From the NCBI GenBank assembly GCA_030077755.1, contig JAQJZZ010000010.1:1550001-1614000 (forward strand): 64,000 nucleotides of DNA. The letters run 5' to 3'. The notes under the pieces were generated by a model that saw nothing but the letters and a program-made list of their open reading frames with translations, ran no database searches and had not been told where the DNA came from. The DNA is from Filosporella fistucella (lineage: Eukaryota > Ascomycota > Leotiomycetes > Helotiales). The position numbers and the translations under genes were made by a program. Shown in pieces: positions 25,023 to 35,851 of this stretch; the stretch's first letter is position 1; the number at the start of each line of letters is the position of its first letter.

Positions 25023-25615
25023 CTCGAGGGACTGAGCCTCCACAAAGGTGGATGCGAGTCCGGATTCGACAATGCCAAATAGCTATGCATATGTTGAGCC
25101 AGGCTCTTCGTTGCTCCCCTTTGGTGTCCTCGATCTCCCTTGGTACCTAGGTCCGTAACTTGAAGACAGTTCGTATTTTCTCTGCATGGGGCGACGTGAG
25201 ATTCCTCCTCCACCAATTGCCAATGGGCCAGAAAATTGCGAAGTACAAGTTAACAGCTTGACATGCTCATCCGATATTCGATTGGATTTTTGATGGTCTG
25301 CGAGTAGTAATTGATCGCGTTGGGGTTGGAATCGTAGCCTGTAGACCGGGCGGGCTTGGGCTGATTGATGAGGAGGTGTTGTTGCGGCTCCGTCGGATAT
25401 CTTTTATTTTGGAGCAATGCCGAAATTCGGGATTACCTCACATATTATCAGGCTAGGGAGTACGCAGGTGGCTCAGGTGTAGAATTGGGCTGTCTCCAAC
25501 GGCGAACAGGTTGTGGTGAAATGTGGTGACACTCTTTCGTTGTGGGGAGCTTGCGGAAAAAGGTCGCAGAGACAGTCGCAGTCAGCTGGAGACGTGGACT
25601 CGTAAGTTTGACTAG

Positions 25616-25630
25616 ACAAGACAAGACAAG
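25616..25630. repeat. ACAAG microsatellite, three units
   Basis: Three tandem copies of ACAAG followed by the variant ACGAG, about 600 bases upstream of SLN1. Confidence 0.6.
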
Positions 25631-26683
25631 ACGAGCCCGGGAAGGGTCTTTGATTCTAGGCCTCCTCGCTGGATCTGATCCTTGCATCGCCCCTAAATGG
25701 CCTCACGGACGACAGCGGGCGCTATCGAATTGTGACAAGGGTGATGGATATTTTGCGAGATTACCATGATAAACTCTGAAAATGTTTTTATGCAAGCAAG
25801 CACAGGTGAGGAGAGCAAAGGTATGTTTTGAAACAACCCAGTATTCTGGTAAGCATTGACATTGCACAGAGTCCTCGAGGCATGTTACATCTCGAAGTGC
25901 CTTCCCGGAGGCGACCTTCCGGAAGAAAATTGGGGTGACACAGCACAGGGATCAAGGCAGGCGAGGAATAGCTTTCGGATTATTAGACGATCATTTTGAA
26001 CCGGGCAAAAGTCAAAAAAGACGAAAGTGTAAATGGAGACCTGGTGTATAGTGTGATAAGTGAACGGAGGTATGACTAGAAAGACAAATGTACATCTTCT
26101 GTAAGTATAAAAGATGCTTCCTCGCTTGATTGTTCAAGATTATGAGTCCCTCTTGCTTCCATGACTGACAGAAAGACTGACATACGTTGTTACACAGCCC
26201 TGCTCTTTCACCTGGTGTTTATCCACTTCTCCTTATCTTTCTTTGGTTTTTATTTTTTTGAGATTATGTTTAAAAGTCATTTCAGGATGCAGTTTTTGCT
26301 TTTATATAGAGATGTCTGAGTTGGCTAAGCCACAATGCGCCGGGGGGACAGGATACCTAGTATAAGAAACCGCCAACAGCCTCACCTTTGCGCGATACTT
26401 GAATTCTCAAAGCCTCCGAAAGTTGTGAGGATGCAATTGTTTAAGTGGGCAAGATGGACCTGATGTAGATATGCTATTGTGCTGGAATCAGAATGCGATT
26501 ATTTGAATTTTGGCATAACACTATATAACGTTTTGAGAATATAAAGTTTGCGCATAAAAATTCAGAACTCAAGGCTTTTGGCCACTATCTTGCATATATT
26601 ACTCTAAACTACTACAAAATTTCATTTCGAAATGTTCCTCTTGCATGAATGATCCAGCTTAAAGAGAAACTGTTACACAAGTG

Positions 26684-26985
26684 TTAGCTTCGTCGATCGT
26701 GATAGTCATTGTCCTTCAACTTAGACTTATAAACTGAATTGTCATCGACCAAGGAATTGTCTTCTCCACACCAGCGATATTCTCTTGAAGAAGGAAAAGA
26801 ACGTAATTTCTTCAGCTCAATTATCACCATGATATACTCTTCGGGTAGTCGATCGCCACAGATACCAAGTGCACCTCTTACAAAATGCTCAATTACCCCG
26901 CAAGTCACTTCTTGGGTGTATTGCGTCGCATCGAGAGTGGATAGTGGGTCAGTGGAATTTTTGTCCGGTTATTTCTTTCTGTCAG
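26684..26985 (-). pseudogene. Possible coding remnant or isolated exon
   Basis: The minus strand is open for about 90 codons, ending at 26684, with a non-random peptide (TCGVIEHFVRGALGICGD, then EYRWCGEDNSLVDDN). The 74-codon core begins with a non-ATG codon, and no start or upstream exon could be joined. The composition differs from the AT-rich flanks. It might be a decayed gene, an exon of an unmodelled gene, or chance. No family recognised. Confidence 0.2.
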
Positions 26986-29031
26986 ATAATTTGATAATAA
27001 TACTTGATATAATTATTTAATTGAGATGGATGTGATTATGCAATACGTAGGTACCTATGTTGACAAAAATCAGAGAGGCGTGCCAAAGGGCATTTGTTCA
27101 CACTTTACGAGTCTGGCGCCAAACTATTCAAAAAATGCAGGGAGCAGATGCTTGGAGCAGTTGCTTCGCTAAGAATTGCTGGCCAAGGAGATCCAGGCTC
27201 ATTGGCCAAAATGCCATGATTTTGTCAATCTTGGCAACGGTCAGGTGGAATTTCCAGAAAGTACTGCACTTTGAATAGAAGATTAAAACTAAAATTGTCA
27301 GGCTATATTCCACCATTCTCAGCAACTCTATACTAACAGTGCACGGAGATCGAAATCCGACAAAAGTGTGTCAGACACGTGATACGAAACAACACACTTT
27401 ATTCCACGGACAAGCCCCGTGAAACCTAAAATCTGATTGAGATCCTCAATTCCGTTTGATGAGTGAGAGAACTACCATACCACCCCTCCAAAATTCCTGA
27501 AACCATTTGAAGACTTTGACACGTGACTTTTTCAATTCCCTCAACCATCGTCCACCCAACTATGAAGCATCACCTCCAGATCAAACACTTTTGCAACGGA
27601 CTTCTCTCTCCTCTTTTCTCCTACCCATAGAAAGTATAACTAATAGGACATCATCCGGCTATAACTCCATCGCAACCCTGAAATGTATTCCCTCCCAACT
27701 TTTCGTGGGGTATATAACGTGGCAACAAACTATGGCTTCACTTCCCCCATTCCCCATCACTTTTCATCTGAACAACCTCCACGGCCCCAACGCTCATCAA
27801 ATAGGAAACATACCATTCCCTGCGTTCATCTGAAATGAAGCTCGTTGCAGAGGAGAATGTGGGAGGCTTCCCCTCCCCTTTTCAAGATCAAAGGTATAGC
27901 AGCCCAACTTCAACGGCTGCATGCACTCCAGGACAAGTGATCTTCATTCTCCTGACAAGGCGAACATGCATGTGCAGCAGTCTCGTGAAAGAGGAACAAA
28001 AGAAACATCGAAAGAAAGTGCAGCGATCACCAGGACGCAGAACTTCCGATGCACGCCTCGTCCATCTCATCGCGAGGCAGACTGCTGCCCGAGAGACACG
28101 GTCTACAAACCAGCGGGAGCAATATTCTCCACACAATGTACCTTTCACACCCGAGTCTCGAACACGGAAATCTTCCTCGAACTATCTCCTGATCATGGTG
28201 AAACAGACGCGACGTGCAAAAACGGGGTAAGTACCTAAGTATTTTGATCTGGGGATACAACAAACAACAGACCAAACAAATAACTTTATCGCCACCACGC
28301 CCGTTTTCTAGAAGCTCATACCGCGTCTTTACGCGTCTATCTCGCGTTTGCACCGCACCAATACCCAGCCTCCAATTATCTTATTGGCCAGAATCAACGA
28401 CACATCCCCCCTCCAACATCGATTCTTTATCCATTCTTCACCCGACATACAGCCATGCAGCATCCTGCCTGTTTCAGTCTACTTGATTGGCCCAGCCCCG
28501 TCCCTACCGAAACGGTGCTCGCCAAGCACATGCACCTAGCTGCAAGTGGCCCTCCAGCAGACTCCAGTAGACGCGCTTCTCACGCTCATCACGATCGTGG
28601 CACTTTCGTGTTTGTCCACATGAAGATGCAGAGCGCTGCAGAACGATGCACATCTCGAATGCAGAATATGGTCCACCAGGAACATCTGTGAGTCACAGAG
28701 GAAACACGTGATGCGCTTTTAAGACGATGGCAGATTTGATGGGGAGGTGATGCCTGGGTATATCAGGGACAGAGGGCGTGGGATGGGGACTTGTTTCGTT
28801 TGTTTCGTTTTATGATTGCTCTTCATTATTTGATGTGGTTGTGATCTGAGTGCCTGGTTTCTGCCCCCCTTTCAGACCTCGCTTCAAGTCCACACCTTAC
28901 TCGTATCACTTACTTGCTTCTCTTACCAAGACCAATTCACACATTGATATAATCCATCTTGTCCGCAATCTACTTGTTACTCTTGTTGCGTCCTTCCTCC
29001 ATATACAATCCCTAAACGACATGCGCAAGTT

Positions 29032-30756
29032 ATGGCCGCTCCCAGCCCAGTATTCCTCCGCGTATGGCGGGACGCCGGCCTCAGATCAACTCTCCTCTCA
29101 CACATGGACACCTCTACCCTCTGCGCTCTCCGTCTCACAGCCAGCGAATGCAGCGCCGATACAACACCCACTCTCTTCGCCCGAACCCGTCTGACCTTCA
29201 CACCCAGCTCACTGACCCGACAATCTCGACTCGAGGCTTTGGCCCGCATCGGACCTTACATCGAACATCTTATCTTCTCTATGCCGCATACATCTGCGAC
29301 CTTTTTACCACCACTTCTTAATCCTTTGACCGGCCGGGAGGTCAACTTTTTATATACACCCCATACGACCACAGCGTCTGTAACTCAGCGACCAAAATAC
29401 GGATCGCCTGAACTGGGGGATCTGCTCACGCAACAATATCCACCCATCTTCCATGCTGCTACCAATGTACCAGCATTCATCACAGCCCTGTCACAGCTGC
29501 CAAACTTAAGACACCTGACCATATCCTGTCCCGGTCAAGACCCGGCGCAGAGATATCGACGAGATGCCGTCGACTACGCACTCATAAGCTTGCGTATAGC
29601 AATTGAGCGCGCACCCCTCCTCCGTCTTGAGAAACTCTCACTCAGCCACCTTCATCCATCAGGCTTAGTATATCTCAGACACATGCCTGGATTCGGCTGC
29701 ACGCCCTCAGCTGGTCGTCGCTGGAAACAGATCAAGAAACTCAATATCACCATGGACTCATGGGATTTCTTGGGTACCCGCCCAGGAAGAGATCATCTAA
29801 AGATCCTCGACGATTATGTGCGAACTTTCTCTGCCACGCTTGAAAAAGTAAGTTTTGGATGGAATGGACGGAAAGGTCCTTGTCCGTTCACACTCTTTAC
29901 CGATCCGCTCTTTGCACCGCCAAGAAAAGCAGCAAAGTTATTCGCCGAAGTTACTTCGCCCATGTCGCCTCTACCACCTGCGCCTCTGAGGCCAGCAATG
30001 CGCTTCCCCAAACTGCGATACATGCAAGTACGCAATGCCACAATGTCAGCTGAACAAGTTGCCGATTTCATTCTGGACCACAGACATACAGTTCGCGAAT
30101 TTGATTTCGAGAACGTATTTTTGATTAATGGTGGCAATTGGGAGGATGCGTTAGCACCTCTAACCAGAAGCACTGGATCCGATGAATGGTCGTCTCAGCA
30201 AAGCGGCTCAGAAGCTGACTCGGCGATGAGTTTCCAGAGTCGCTCAGAACTGGACCAGATTGATGAGTTAGAGGAATTCATTGATGTATTGGAAGTGAGC
30301 GGTGAGCTGTGTGCTGAAGCAGTGAGGAATTCGGTGCAAGTGAAGAAGAAGAGAGTGCGGAGGCGAAGAAGACGCAAGCATAACCATCCCAAGAGAGAGG
30401 ATGGATCGAGCAGTAGGCTCAAGATCTCGGCACCAATTCCAATTGATCGGCCTATTGAGGAAGTGCTGCAACCTACGACATTCGATCCAAATGTTCAAGG
30501 TGTGCAGCGTGATGTTCGGATGGAAGCAGCTCAGCAGGAGCTAGCCGACGACCCAGACAAGCGCGTCTCGACACTCAAGAAAGCCAAAGAAGCTGTATTG
30601 AGACAGCTAGGTAAGGAGTATTGTCGTGGTCAAGAGAAGAAGGATAACATGCGGGATTTCTTCAAGAACACGTGTTCGGGTGGCTGGAGGAGTCGAGCTA
30701 TGATGGTGCATGAGAGTTCTACGGCATTGGTGCCTTTGATGTTCAGCCGGTACTAG
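29032..30756 (+). CDS. F-box-like protein with basic nuclear signal
   Basis: A single exon of 574 residues from ATG at 29032 (MAAPSPVF). The first 60 residues (FLRVWRDAGLRSTLLSHMDT, ALRLTASECS) fit a divergent F-box, as in many fungal leucine-rich F-box proteins. Leu-rich strands follow: LPNLRHLTISCPG, LRLEKLSLSHL, KKLNITMDSWDF and FPKLRYMQVRNA. An acidic, Ser-rich linker (about 395-440) precedes a strong basic stretch, KKKRVRRRRRRKHNHPKR, near residue 450, which probably directs it to the nucleus. The C-terminus is predicted coiled and charged. If it is an F-box protein it would link Skp1 to a substrate; the F-box match is by eye only. An overlapping frame at 28850-29194 is a shadow. Confidence 0.75.
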   Translation: MAAPSPVFLRVWRDAGLRSTLLSHMDTSTLCALRLTASECSADTTPTLFARTRLTFTPSSLTRQSRLEALARIGPYIEHLIFSMPHTSATFLPPLLNPLTGREVNFLYTPHTTTASVTQRPKYGSPELGDLLTQQYPPIFHAATNVPAFITALSQLPNLRHLTISCPGQDPAQRYRRDAVDYALISLRIAIERAPLLRLEKLSLSHLHPSGLVYLRHMPGFGCTPSAGRRWKQIKKLNITMDSWDFLGTRPGRDHLKILDDYVRTFSATLEKVSFGWNGRKGPCPFTLFTDPLFAPPRKAAKLFAEVTSPMSPLPPAPLRPAMRFPKLRYMQVRNATMSAEQVADFILDHRHTVREFDFENVFLINGGNWEDALAPLTRSTGSDEWSSQQSGSEADSAMSFQSRSELDQIDELEEFIDVLEVSGELCAEAVRNSVQVKKKRVRRRRRRKHNHPKREDGSSSRLKISAPIPIDRPIEEVLQPTTFDPNVQGVQRDVRMEAAQQELADDPDKRVSTLKKAKEAVLRQLGKEYCRGQEKKDNMRDFFKNTCSGGWRSRAMMVHESSTALVPLMFSRY

Positions 30757-31018
30757 GATTGTAGGTGTATCTAGGACTGTATCAATTTTGGCTGGTAGCC
30801 TTATGACTAACGATTTATGAATGAACATATTGACCACAATGCGTTGATGCTCTGATTCGTGTGAACTTGTGCATTGTTGATTCCATCCAACGCGCTTTTC
30901 GTACCTCTTTTCGATTATTGGCCTTTTAGGTGATTATGCCTTTGAGTTCAAGCAATTGCACACTGCGAATGAGAATCCAATTCCCTCGGCCGGACGTGCC
31001 CTCTCAATCAACAGAGCA
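30757..31018. other. Short convergent spacer
   Basis: 262 bases between the stops of the F-box-like gene and BMT6; 3' UTRs only. Confidence 0.5.
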
Positions 31019-32290
31019 TCAAATTCGGCGGTACAAGTGAATCTGGTATCGCATATTCTCCAATGGAATTGGATATCGTAGGTCATCAGGTATACGGAAC
31101 CACTTCGAGTCTTCTGATACAAGCTTCACCCACTCCGGAGAGATCACTTGTCCACGCGTTTTTTGAGTCTCAATCAAAGTGTGATCAAGCAACCAATGCA
31201 TGGGATATTTCTTGCTCTCCGTTCCCACAGTCGTCTCAGAGTAACTGCCTGGACTGTCGACAACCAGTAAAAGAGTCCCTGGTTGAGCAGCAATAGTAAG
31301 TTTCAGGAGGAATGCTGTGGTCTTGCTGATCGAGGTGGTGTATAGCTCATTCAAGGTGAAAAGTAATGTAACAAGCCTTGGAGTTCCACCTGCAATAGTC
31401 GCGATTTGCTCTTGGGTCATTGAGAGAACGTTTTCCTTCTCGAACGTGCTGCGTAAATCATTGGATGCGAGGAGTGCCCGATTTGCTTCCCTGGCTGCGG
31501 TGTTGGCGTATTTTGATAGGGGTGGGAGGGTGATGAGTCCTTCGTACAGCTTTTGGACGACATCGCCCCATCGGGCGCTGTCTATAAGAAGCAGATCAAT
31601 TATTGGTGCTGCCTCTTTGGTCGTCTCATCCACTTGAGAATGGAGCGCGTCTCTTGGAGATCCTTCGGAATTTGGCTCAGCACGTTCCGAGATCTCAAGA
31701 TTTTCTATCTGATCTGAAACGTCGCTGATGTCCTGGTGAGCTACCGAATCCTGAAGGAATCGCAAAAATCCACCAACGGCCACTACCTCTGCAGCACCGC
31801 CACCAAGAGCCGTCATTTTCAAAGTGGCCTTGGGCTCGTCAGTCGATTTACTCAAACGGTCCATCTTGCAGAGTAAAAATATCTTAGCCAGGTGTGGCTG
31901 GATGTCGATGAAGATTGATTGATAACAAAGCGCTCTGCTTGGACTCCATCGAACCGAGTACACCTGTAAATATTCTTCTGTGCCAAAAGCCCGCTCGAAA
32001 TCCCGCTCATAAAGTGCGGATTTCACCTCTTGAAGTAAAGGTTTCAAGTTATCGGAAGCTAGAATATGAGGAAAAGTATTTTTGATTATATTCAGAAGTA
32101 ATCGTTGTAGCTCGAGCGGGATTGTTGGTCCCAACTCCGGTTCAGGGTCTTCCTCAACTGGCGCACTTTTCTCTTTTTTCGGATCGATTTTCTTCTTGAC
32201 GGCAGCTGGACCTTTCCATCCAGGACGCTCATCGAAGTCCTTGCTGACAACTTTGCCGTCCATTTTCCTAGACCTACTGTTTCTACCCAT
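31019..32290 (-). CDS. BMT6: 25S rRNA (uridine-N3) methyltransferase, Bmt6 type
   Basis: A single exon of 423 residues from ATG at 32290. The Lys-rich N-terminus (about residues 1-45) fits a nucleolar protein. The helical segment PLELQRLLLNIIKNTFPHI is followed by RWSPSRALCYQSIF, then a glycine-rich SAM-binding loop, ALGGGAAEVVAVGGFLRFL, near residues 160-180. Later motifs are DLLLIDSARWGDVV and the highly conserved end MHWLLDHTL, RYPIPLENMRYQIHLYRRI. These match the Bmt6 (Methyltransf_34) family, which in yeast places m3U on 25S rRNA in the nucleolus. The acidic insert between residues 185 and 225 is variable. It is head-to-head with the acetyltransferase at 33219; a CACGTGA sits at 32545. 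Confidence 0.88.
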   Translation of the reverse strand: MGRNSRSRKMDGKVVSKDFDERPGWKGPAAVKKKIDPKKEKSAPVEEDPEPELGPTIPLELQRLLLNIIKNTFPHILASDNLKPLLQEVKSALYERDFERAFGTEEYLQVYSVRWSPSRALCYQSIFIDIQPHLAKIFLLCKMDRLSKSTDEPKATLKMTALGGGAAEVVAVGGFLRFLQDSVAHQDISDVSDQIENLEISERAEPNSEGSPRDALHSQVDETTKEAAPIIDLLLIDSARWGDVVQKLYEGLITLPPLSKYANTAAREANRALLASNDLRSTFEKENVLSMTQEQIATIAGGTPRLVTLLFTLNELYTTSISKTTAFLLKLTIAAQPGTLLLVVDSPGSYSETTVGTESKKYPMHWLLDHTLIETQKTRGQVISPEWVKLVSEDSKWFRIPDDLRYPIPLENMRYQIHLYRRI

Positions 32291-33218
32291 ATTTTCTGAT
32301 CGTGTTTGTGAATTTTGAGTTTGATAGAGTTTGTTGGTTGAAGTTGGAGAGAGAGATCTTCTCGCTTGGATTTTCTCACGATGCCGCTAGTGGATATGTC
32401 AAATAGCAGCATCAAATTTATTCTCAAGCTTATGATCGTTCGTGCATGTTTAGGAACTTAGCAATAACCTGAGGCCGGCAAAACTGAGTAATCTGCCCCT
32501 GATACAAATGTTAGGGGGAATGTAGGTAGTCCGTTCAGCTTGCTCACGTGATCTGACTGGCACTTCTTCAATTAAAAGTCAAAGTACTTTAACTTTACAG
32601 TATTCCATTGATGATTGAACTTTTGAGATAACCTCCATTAGAGTAATTATTCATTTAATATATGCTTAGCATGTAGCACCCTTTTGTCCTCGGATTGTGA
32701 GATTGATTGTGGGGAAACTTATGTGCTGCAACTGAACAAGCACAAGTGTACTCGGCATGACCGAACATTCCACGTCAAACAGTGACTCATGTTGCCTGCA
32801 TTAGTGCTTACTCCTTCTCTAGTTCAGATAGTATCCATATGATGGAGCGAATATCTATAAAGACCTCAGTTTTCCTTCATTCTATTTGGCTTTCCTCAGT
32901 TGTGAATATATACATCTCTCAAGAGGTGAAAAATATTTCCTACAGTACCTCCTCCAATTCTACTTAGATTGTTCTTCAAATTGCATCAATCAATTGTAAT
33001 TAATTTAGTTTATAGATATTCATTTTGTTTTTATCTTTCTTATTTGGTGGGTTTGTCAATTTCACTCATCCATACTCAATATTTGAAAGTGAACTATTCA
33101 CCTTTCAAAAGTGCTATCGGTCAAGTCTGCTCTGCATCATCATTGATTTTGCATTCCATCTTCCACGGTCTCCCAAATTCAGCGTGACCCTGAATAAAGT
33201 TGGACTATCGATCTCAAA
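32291..33218. promoter_or_regulatory. Divergent promoter of BMT6 and acetyltransferase
   Basis: 928 bases between two start codons. AT-rich toward the acetyltransferase; CACGTGA at 32545-32551. No gene supported; the small plus frames near 32782-33255 have no family match. Confidence 0.45.
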
Positions 33219-34665
33219 ATGTCCTCCTCATTCATGGATATCAACAAGCTTGTGAAGCTCCGCCCTCTAGGTTAGTCTACTTCGAAGCCCCAAATTCAAT
33301 ATGTCTTCTAATTTGACGCGGAGTCCGAGTATCAAGCTGACAGTAGATATAGGTAGCATGGAACAATATTCCTCAGCGCGCCATTTCCTAGGATATTACA
33401 ACAATGTCGGAATCTCTGCCAATTATGCTTCCTGTGCGAATTTAATCGATCTCAAGCCAATCATCTTCTCAGCCGTAGCAGCTGTTGTCCAGAAGCACTC
33501 CATTCTCTCTGCAATTACCATTGATGAGCATTCTGCCCATCCCTATTTTGCACGCTTGCCTGAAATCAATTTGGAGGATGTAATCACTTTCGTGACTCGA
33601 AAATTGCCAATATCAAATGTAACAGGAGATTCCGAGCTTGACCAGTTTCTGGAGATGGAACATAACAGGAATTTCAAAGATCGTTACGGCTCCCTCCCAT
33701 TCTGGCGCCTCTTAATCGTGCTCACTCGAGACAAGTGTAATGAATTCACGGCTTGTTTCATTTTCCATCATTCCCTCGCCGATGGTAATTCAGGTTTGGT
33801 TTTCCAGAAAGACTTCCACTCGGCACTCAATGAAGCTGCTCCACTTGCAAGTTTAATTGTCAAGTCACTAGATACACCCTTGCTCCCCCCTCTCGAGCTC
33901 CTCCATCCGATGCCAATACCTGTCTCAAACAAGCAGGAAAAGCCAAATTCTCTGTGGACAGGACATTTGATCACTTCCCTACCAGCTCATCGAAAGTTTC
34001 GGTCCCTCACCATCTCTTCCACTACCACTAAAGACTTCATCGGTGCTTGTAGACGACACAGCGCAACTTTAACAGCCGCACTGCCAGTGATAATCGCTGG
34101 TTCAATATTCGAATCAATTCCATTCAATTTTGACTCGCTTGTATGTGGAATACCTGTCAATATACGTCGTTATCTGCCTGTTCCCGCTATAGACCACGAA
34201 ATGGGGAACTTCGTGGATGGTTTCAACCACATATATACAAGGACAGATGCATCGCAATTCAACTGGGAAGAAGTAGCTAGGTCCAAGCAAAGCATTGCAG
34301 ATTATCTGAGTGCTGAGGGTAAGGTCCTTAATATTGCTAAGCTGAAGGAAGTGACCAATATGAGACAATTCTTTGAAGAAAAGATAGGAAAAGCGAGGGG
34401 AAATAGTTTTGATGTGTCCAATATCGGGGTTTTTCAAACTGAAAAGAGAGACGGGAAGTGGGAGATGGGTAGAGTGGTGTTCAGTCGTAGTGCGGGTGTA
34501 GCTGGAAGTGCAATCTCAATAGGCGTCGTGACTGGCATGGATGGGTGCCTGGAGATTGGATTCTGCTGGCTGGGAAGTGTTGTGGAAAGCGAAGTAGTGG
34601 GAAGAGTGATTGAAATGGTAGCAGCTGGGATCGAAGAGGTTGCAAGAGATCAAGGGAGCAATTGA
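33219..34665 (+). CDS. Alcohol O-acetyltransferase (AATase) family protein
   Basis: Exon 1 is 33219-33270 (MSSSFMDINKLVKLRPLG) and exon 2 is 33353-34665, joined across GTTAGT..ATATAG, giving 454 residues. Starting instead at the internal ATG 33301 would replace the conserved beginning. The segment SMEQYSSARHFLGYYNNV is the AATase family start. The acyl-transfer motif H157-S-L-A-D161-G (HxxxD) supplies the catalytic base. A later SNIGVF segment occupies the usual DFGWG-like region. The family transfers acetyl groups from acetyl-CoA to alcohols, making esters, or to sphingoid or sterol acceptors; the substrate here is unknown. It converges on a methyltransferase typical of terpenoid pathways, suggesting a tailoring pair. 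Confidence 0.88.
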
Positions 34666-34836
34666 GGAGGAGGACTCTTAACTTAACTCATAACCAACTC
34701 TTCTCAATCTCATGTGGGGAGGTAGAGTAGCCACCCAAACTGAAAGATTTTCTTCTTCTAGAGCATAACGAAAATTTGGTATATAGTCGCAGTTCCCGGT
34801 TCTGACATGTTTTTGATGTACAGCCAAATCCCTCTT

Positions 34837-34854
34837 CCCCCCCCCCCCCCCCCC
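34837..34854. repeat. Homopolymer run of 18 C
   Basis: A pure C tract between the stops of the acetyltransferase and the methyltransferase, on the 3' side of both. Confidence 0.85.
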
Positions 34855-34943
34855 AAACCTGCAATATGGAGGACTTGCTCGAGAATGTCAGTCGGAAAGG
34901 GACCACCAAAGCCAAATCAAGAGCTTGAATTGCATATTGCCTT

Positions 34944-35851
34944 CTATTCTTCCCTCCAGACAGCGAATATCAGTCTCCTCGCAGTCGAAGAATGCCAAAA
35001 TGCTTCCTTCTCAATGTCAACCAGCTCAGCATCGACCCGCCACCTTGTCCCCGTCTCACTTCCAACCTCATCCCACATCTTCTTAAAACTCGCCTCATTG
35101 TGCCTAAACATGTTTCCTCCCTTATTCGTCTTATGCACCTTCTGCCCAGAATTCAAATCCCCTACCTGTCTCCCAATAATCACACTATCTTTCCTCTGTC
35201 TCAACAATCTCACCATAATCTTGCAAACCTTAACTTGCTCTTCATAATTAAACAGATGCAAAAAGCTACTTGCGTCAATAACATCCACTTTCCCCTCCAA
35301 CTCCTTTAGCAAAGCAGATTCAGGATCAAATATATCTCCCGCAATGAAATGGCTCTTCAACGTGTCTTTGTCTTTGAACAATTTGTATCCCATCTCAAAA
35401 AATTCGGCTCGGAGATCACTTCCATATAGGTTCTCACTCGGTACTCCATCTGCGACCAGCGCGCGAAGATCTTGTGCAAAGCAGCAGCCCAGATCGAGGA
35501 AAGTTTCATTTCCGGTCTTCAAGCGGGGTAGGATGGAGGGGTAGGAGGGAAGCTGTTTGATAGCGACATCGAGAAACCGAAATTGCCCTATGCATGGGTA
35601 CGGGAATACTTCCCAAGCACTGTCTCGCTATTCGACTTATGTTTAGCTTAGTTATCCTTTTGAAAAGGTGAAGGACGTACCACAGCATACGCATGCTTTT
35701 CCACTTCATCTGCGGGAATCTTGCTGTAATTCTCAAGAAGACTCCTGGCGGAATCTCCAAGCTTGTCACCTATGTCATCACTATACCAGGGAACATCCTT
35801 TGCACGGCTACCAATCTTTTGCTCAGCGTTTGGGATGTCTGTTTGCGCCAT
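34944..35851 (-). CDS. SAM-dependent methyltransferase, AusD/Trt5-like
   Basis: Exon 1 is 35851-35681 and exon 2 is 35627-34944; intron 35628-35680 (GTACGT..AATAG) keeps frame. The product has 284 residues and starts at MAQTDIPNAEQ. Motif I, FLDLGCCFAQDL (D102-L-G-C-C), is the SAM site. It is followed by LYGSDLRAEFFEMGYKLF, then IDASSFLHLFNYEEQV, and VIIGRQVGDLNSGQKV. This block order is typical of methyltransferases in fungal meroterpenoid and related pathways, such as AusD and Trt5, which O-methylate a carboxyl or hydroxyl on a small molecule. No core synthase is in this window, so the product is unknown. The adjoining acetyltransferase and the TGAGGCT cluster upstream are noted separately. 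Confidence 0.85.

Larger units (their letters stand above)
25023..29031. other. Gene-poor 4-kb region upstream of SLN1 and the F-box gene
   Basis: Divergent promoter region between SLN1 (-) and the F-box-like gene (+). It contains an ACAAG microsatellite, CACGTGA hexamer-core sites at 27376, 27520 and 28705, and one doubtful coding remnant near 26684-26985. No tRNA or convincing gene was found. A GTTTCGTTT repeat lies near 28796-28810. Confidence 0.5.

Noticed and set aside
28850..29194. 114-codon plus frame before the F-box-like gene
   Set aside because: Different frame from the 574-residue gene, overlaps its start, and shows no family features.
33301..33352. ATG at 33301 as start of the acetyltransferase
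   Set aside because: It lies in the intron; the spliced exon at 33219-33270 restores the family N-terminus.
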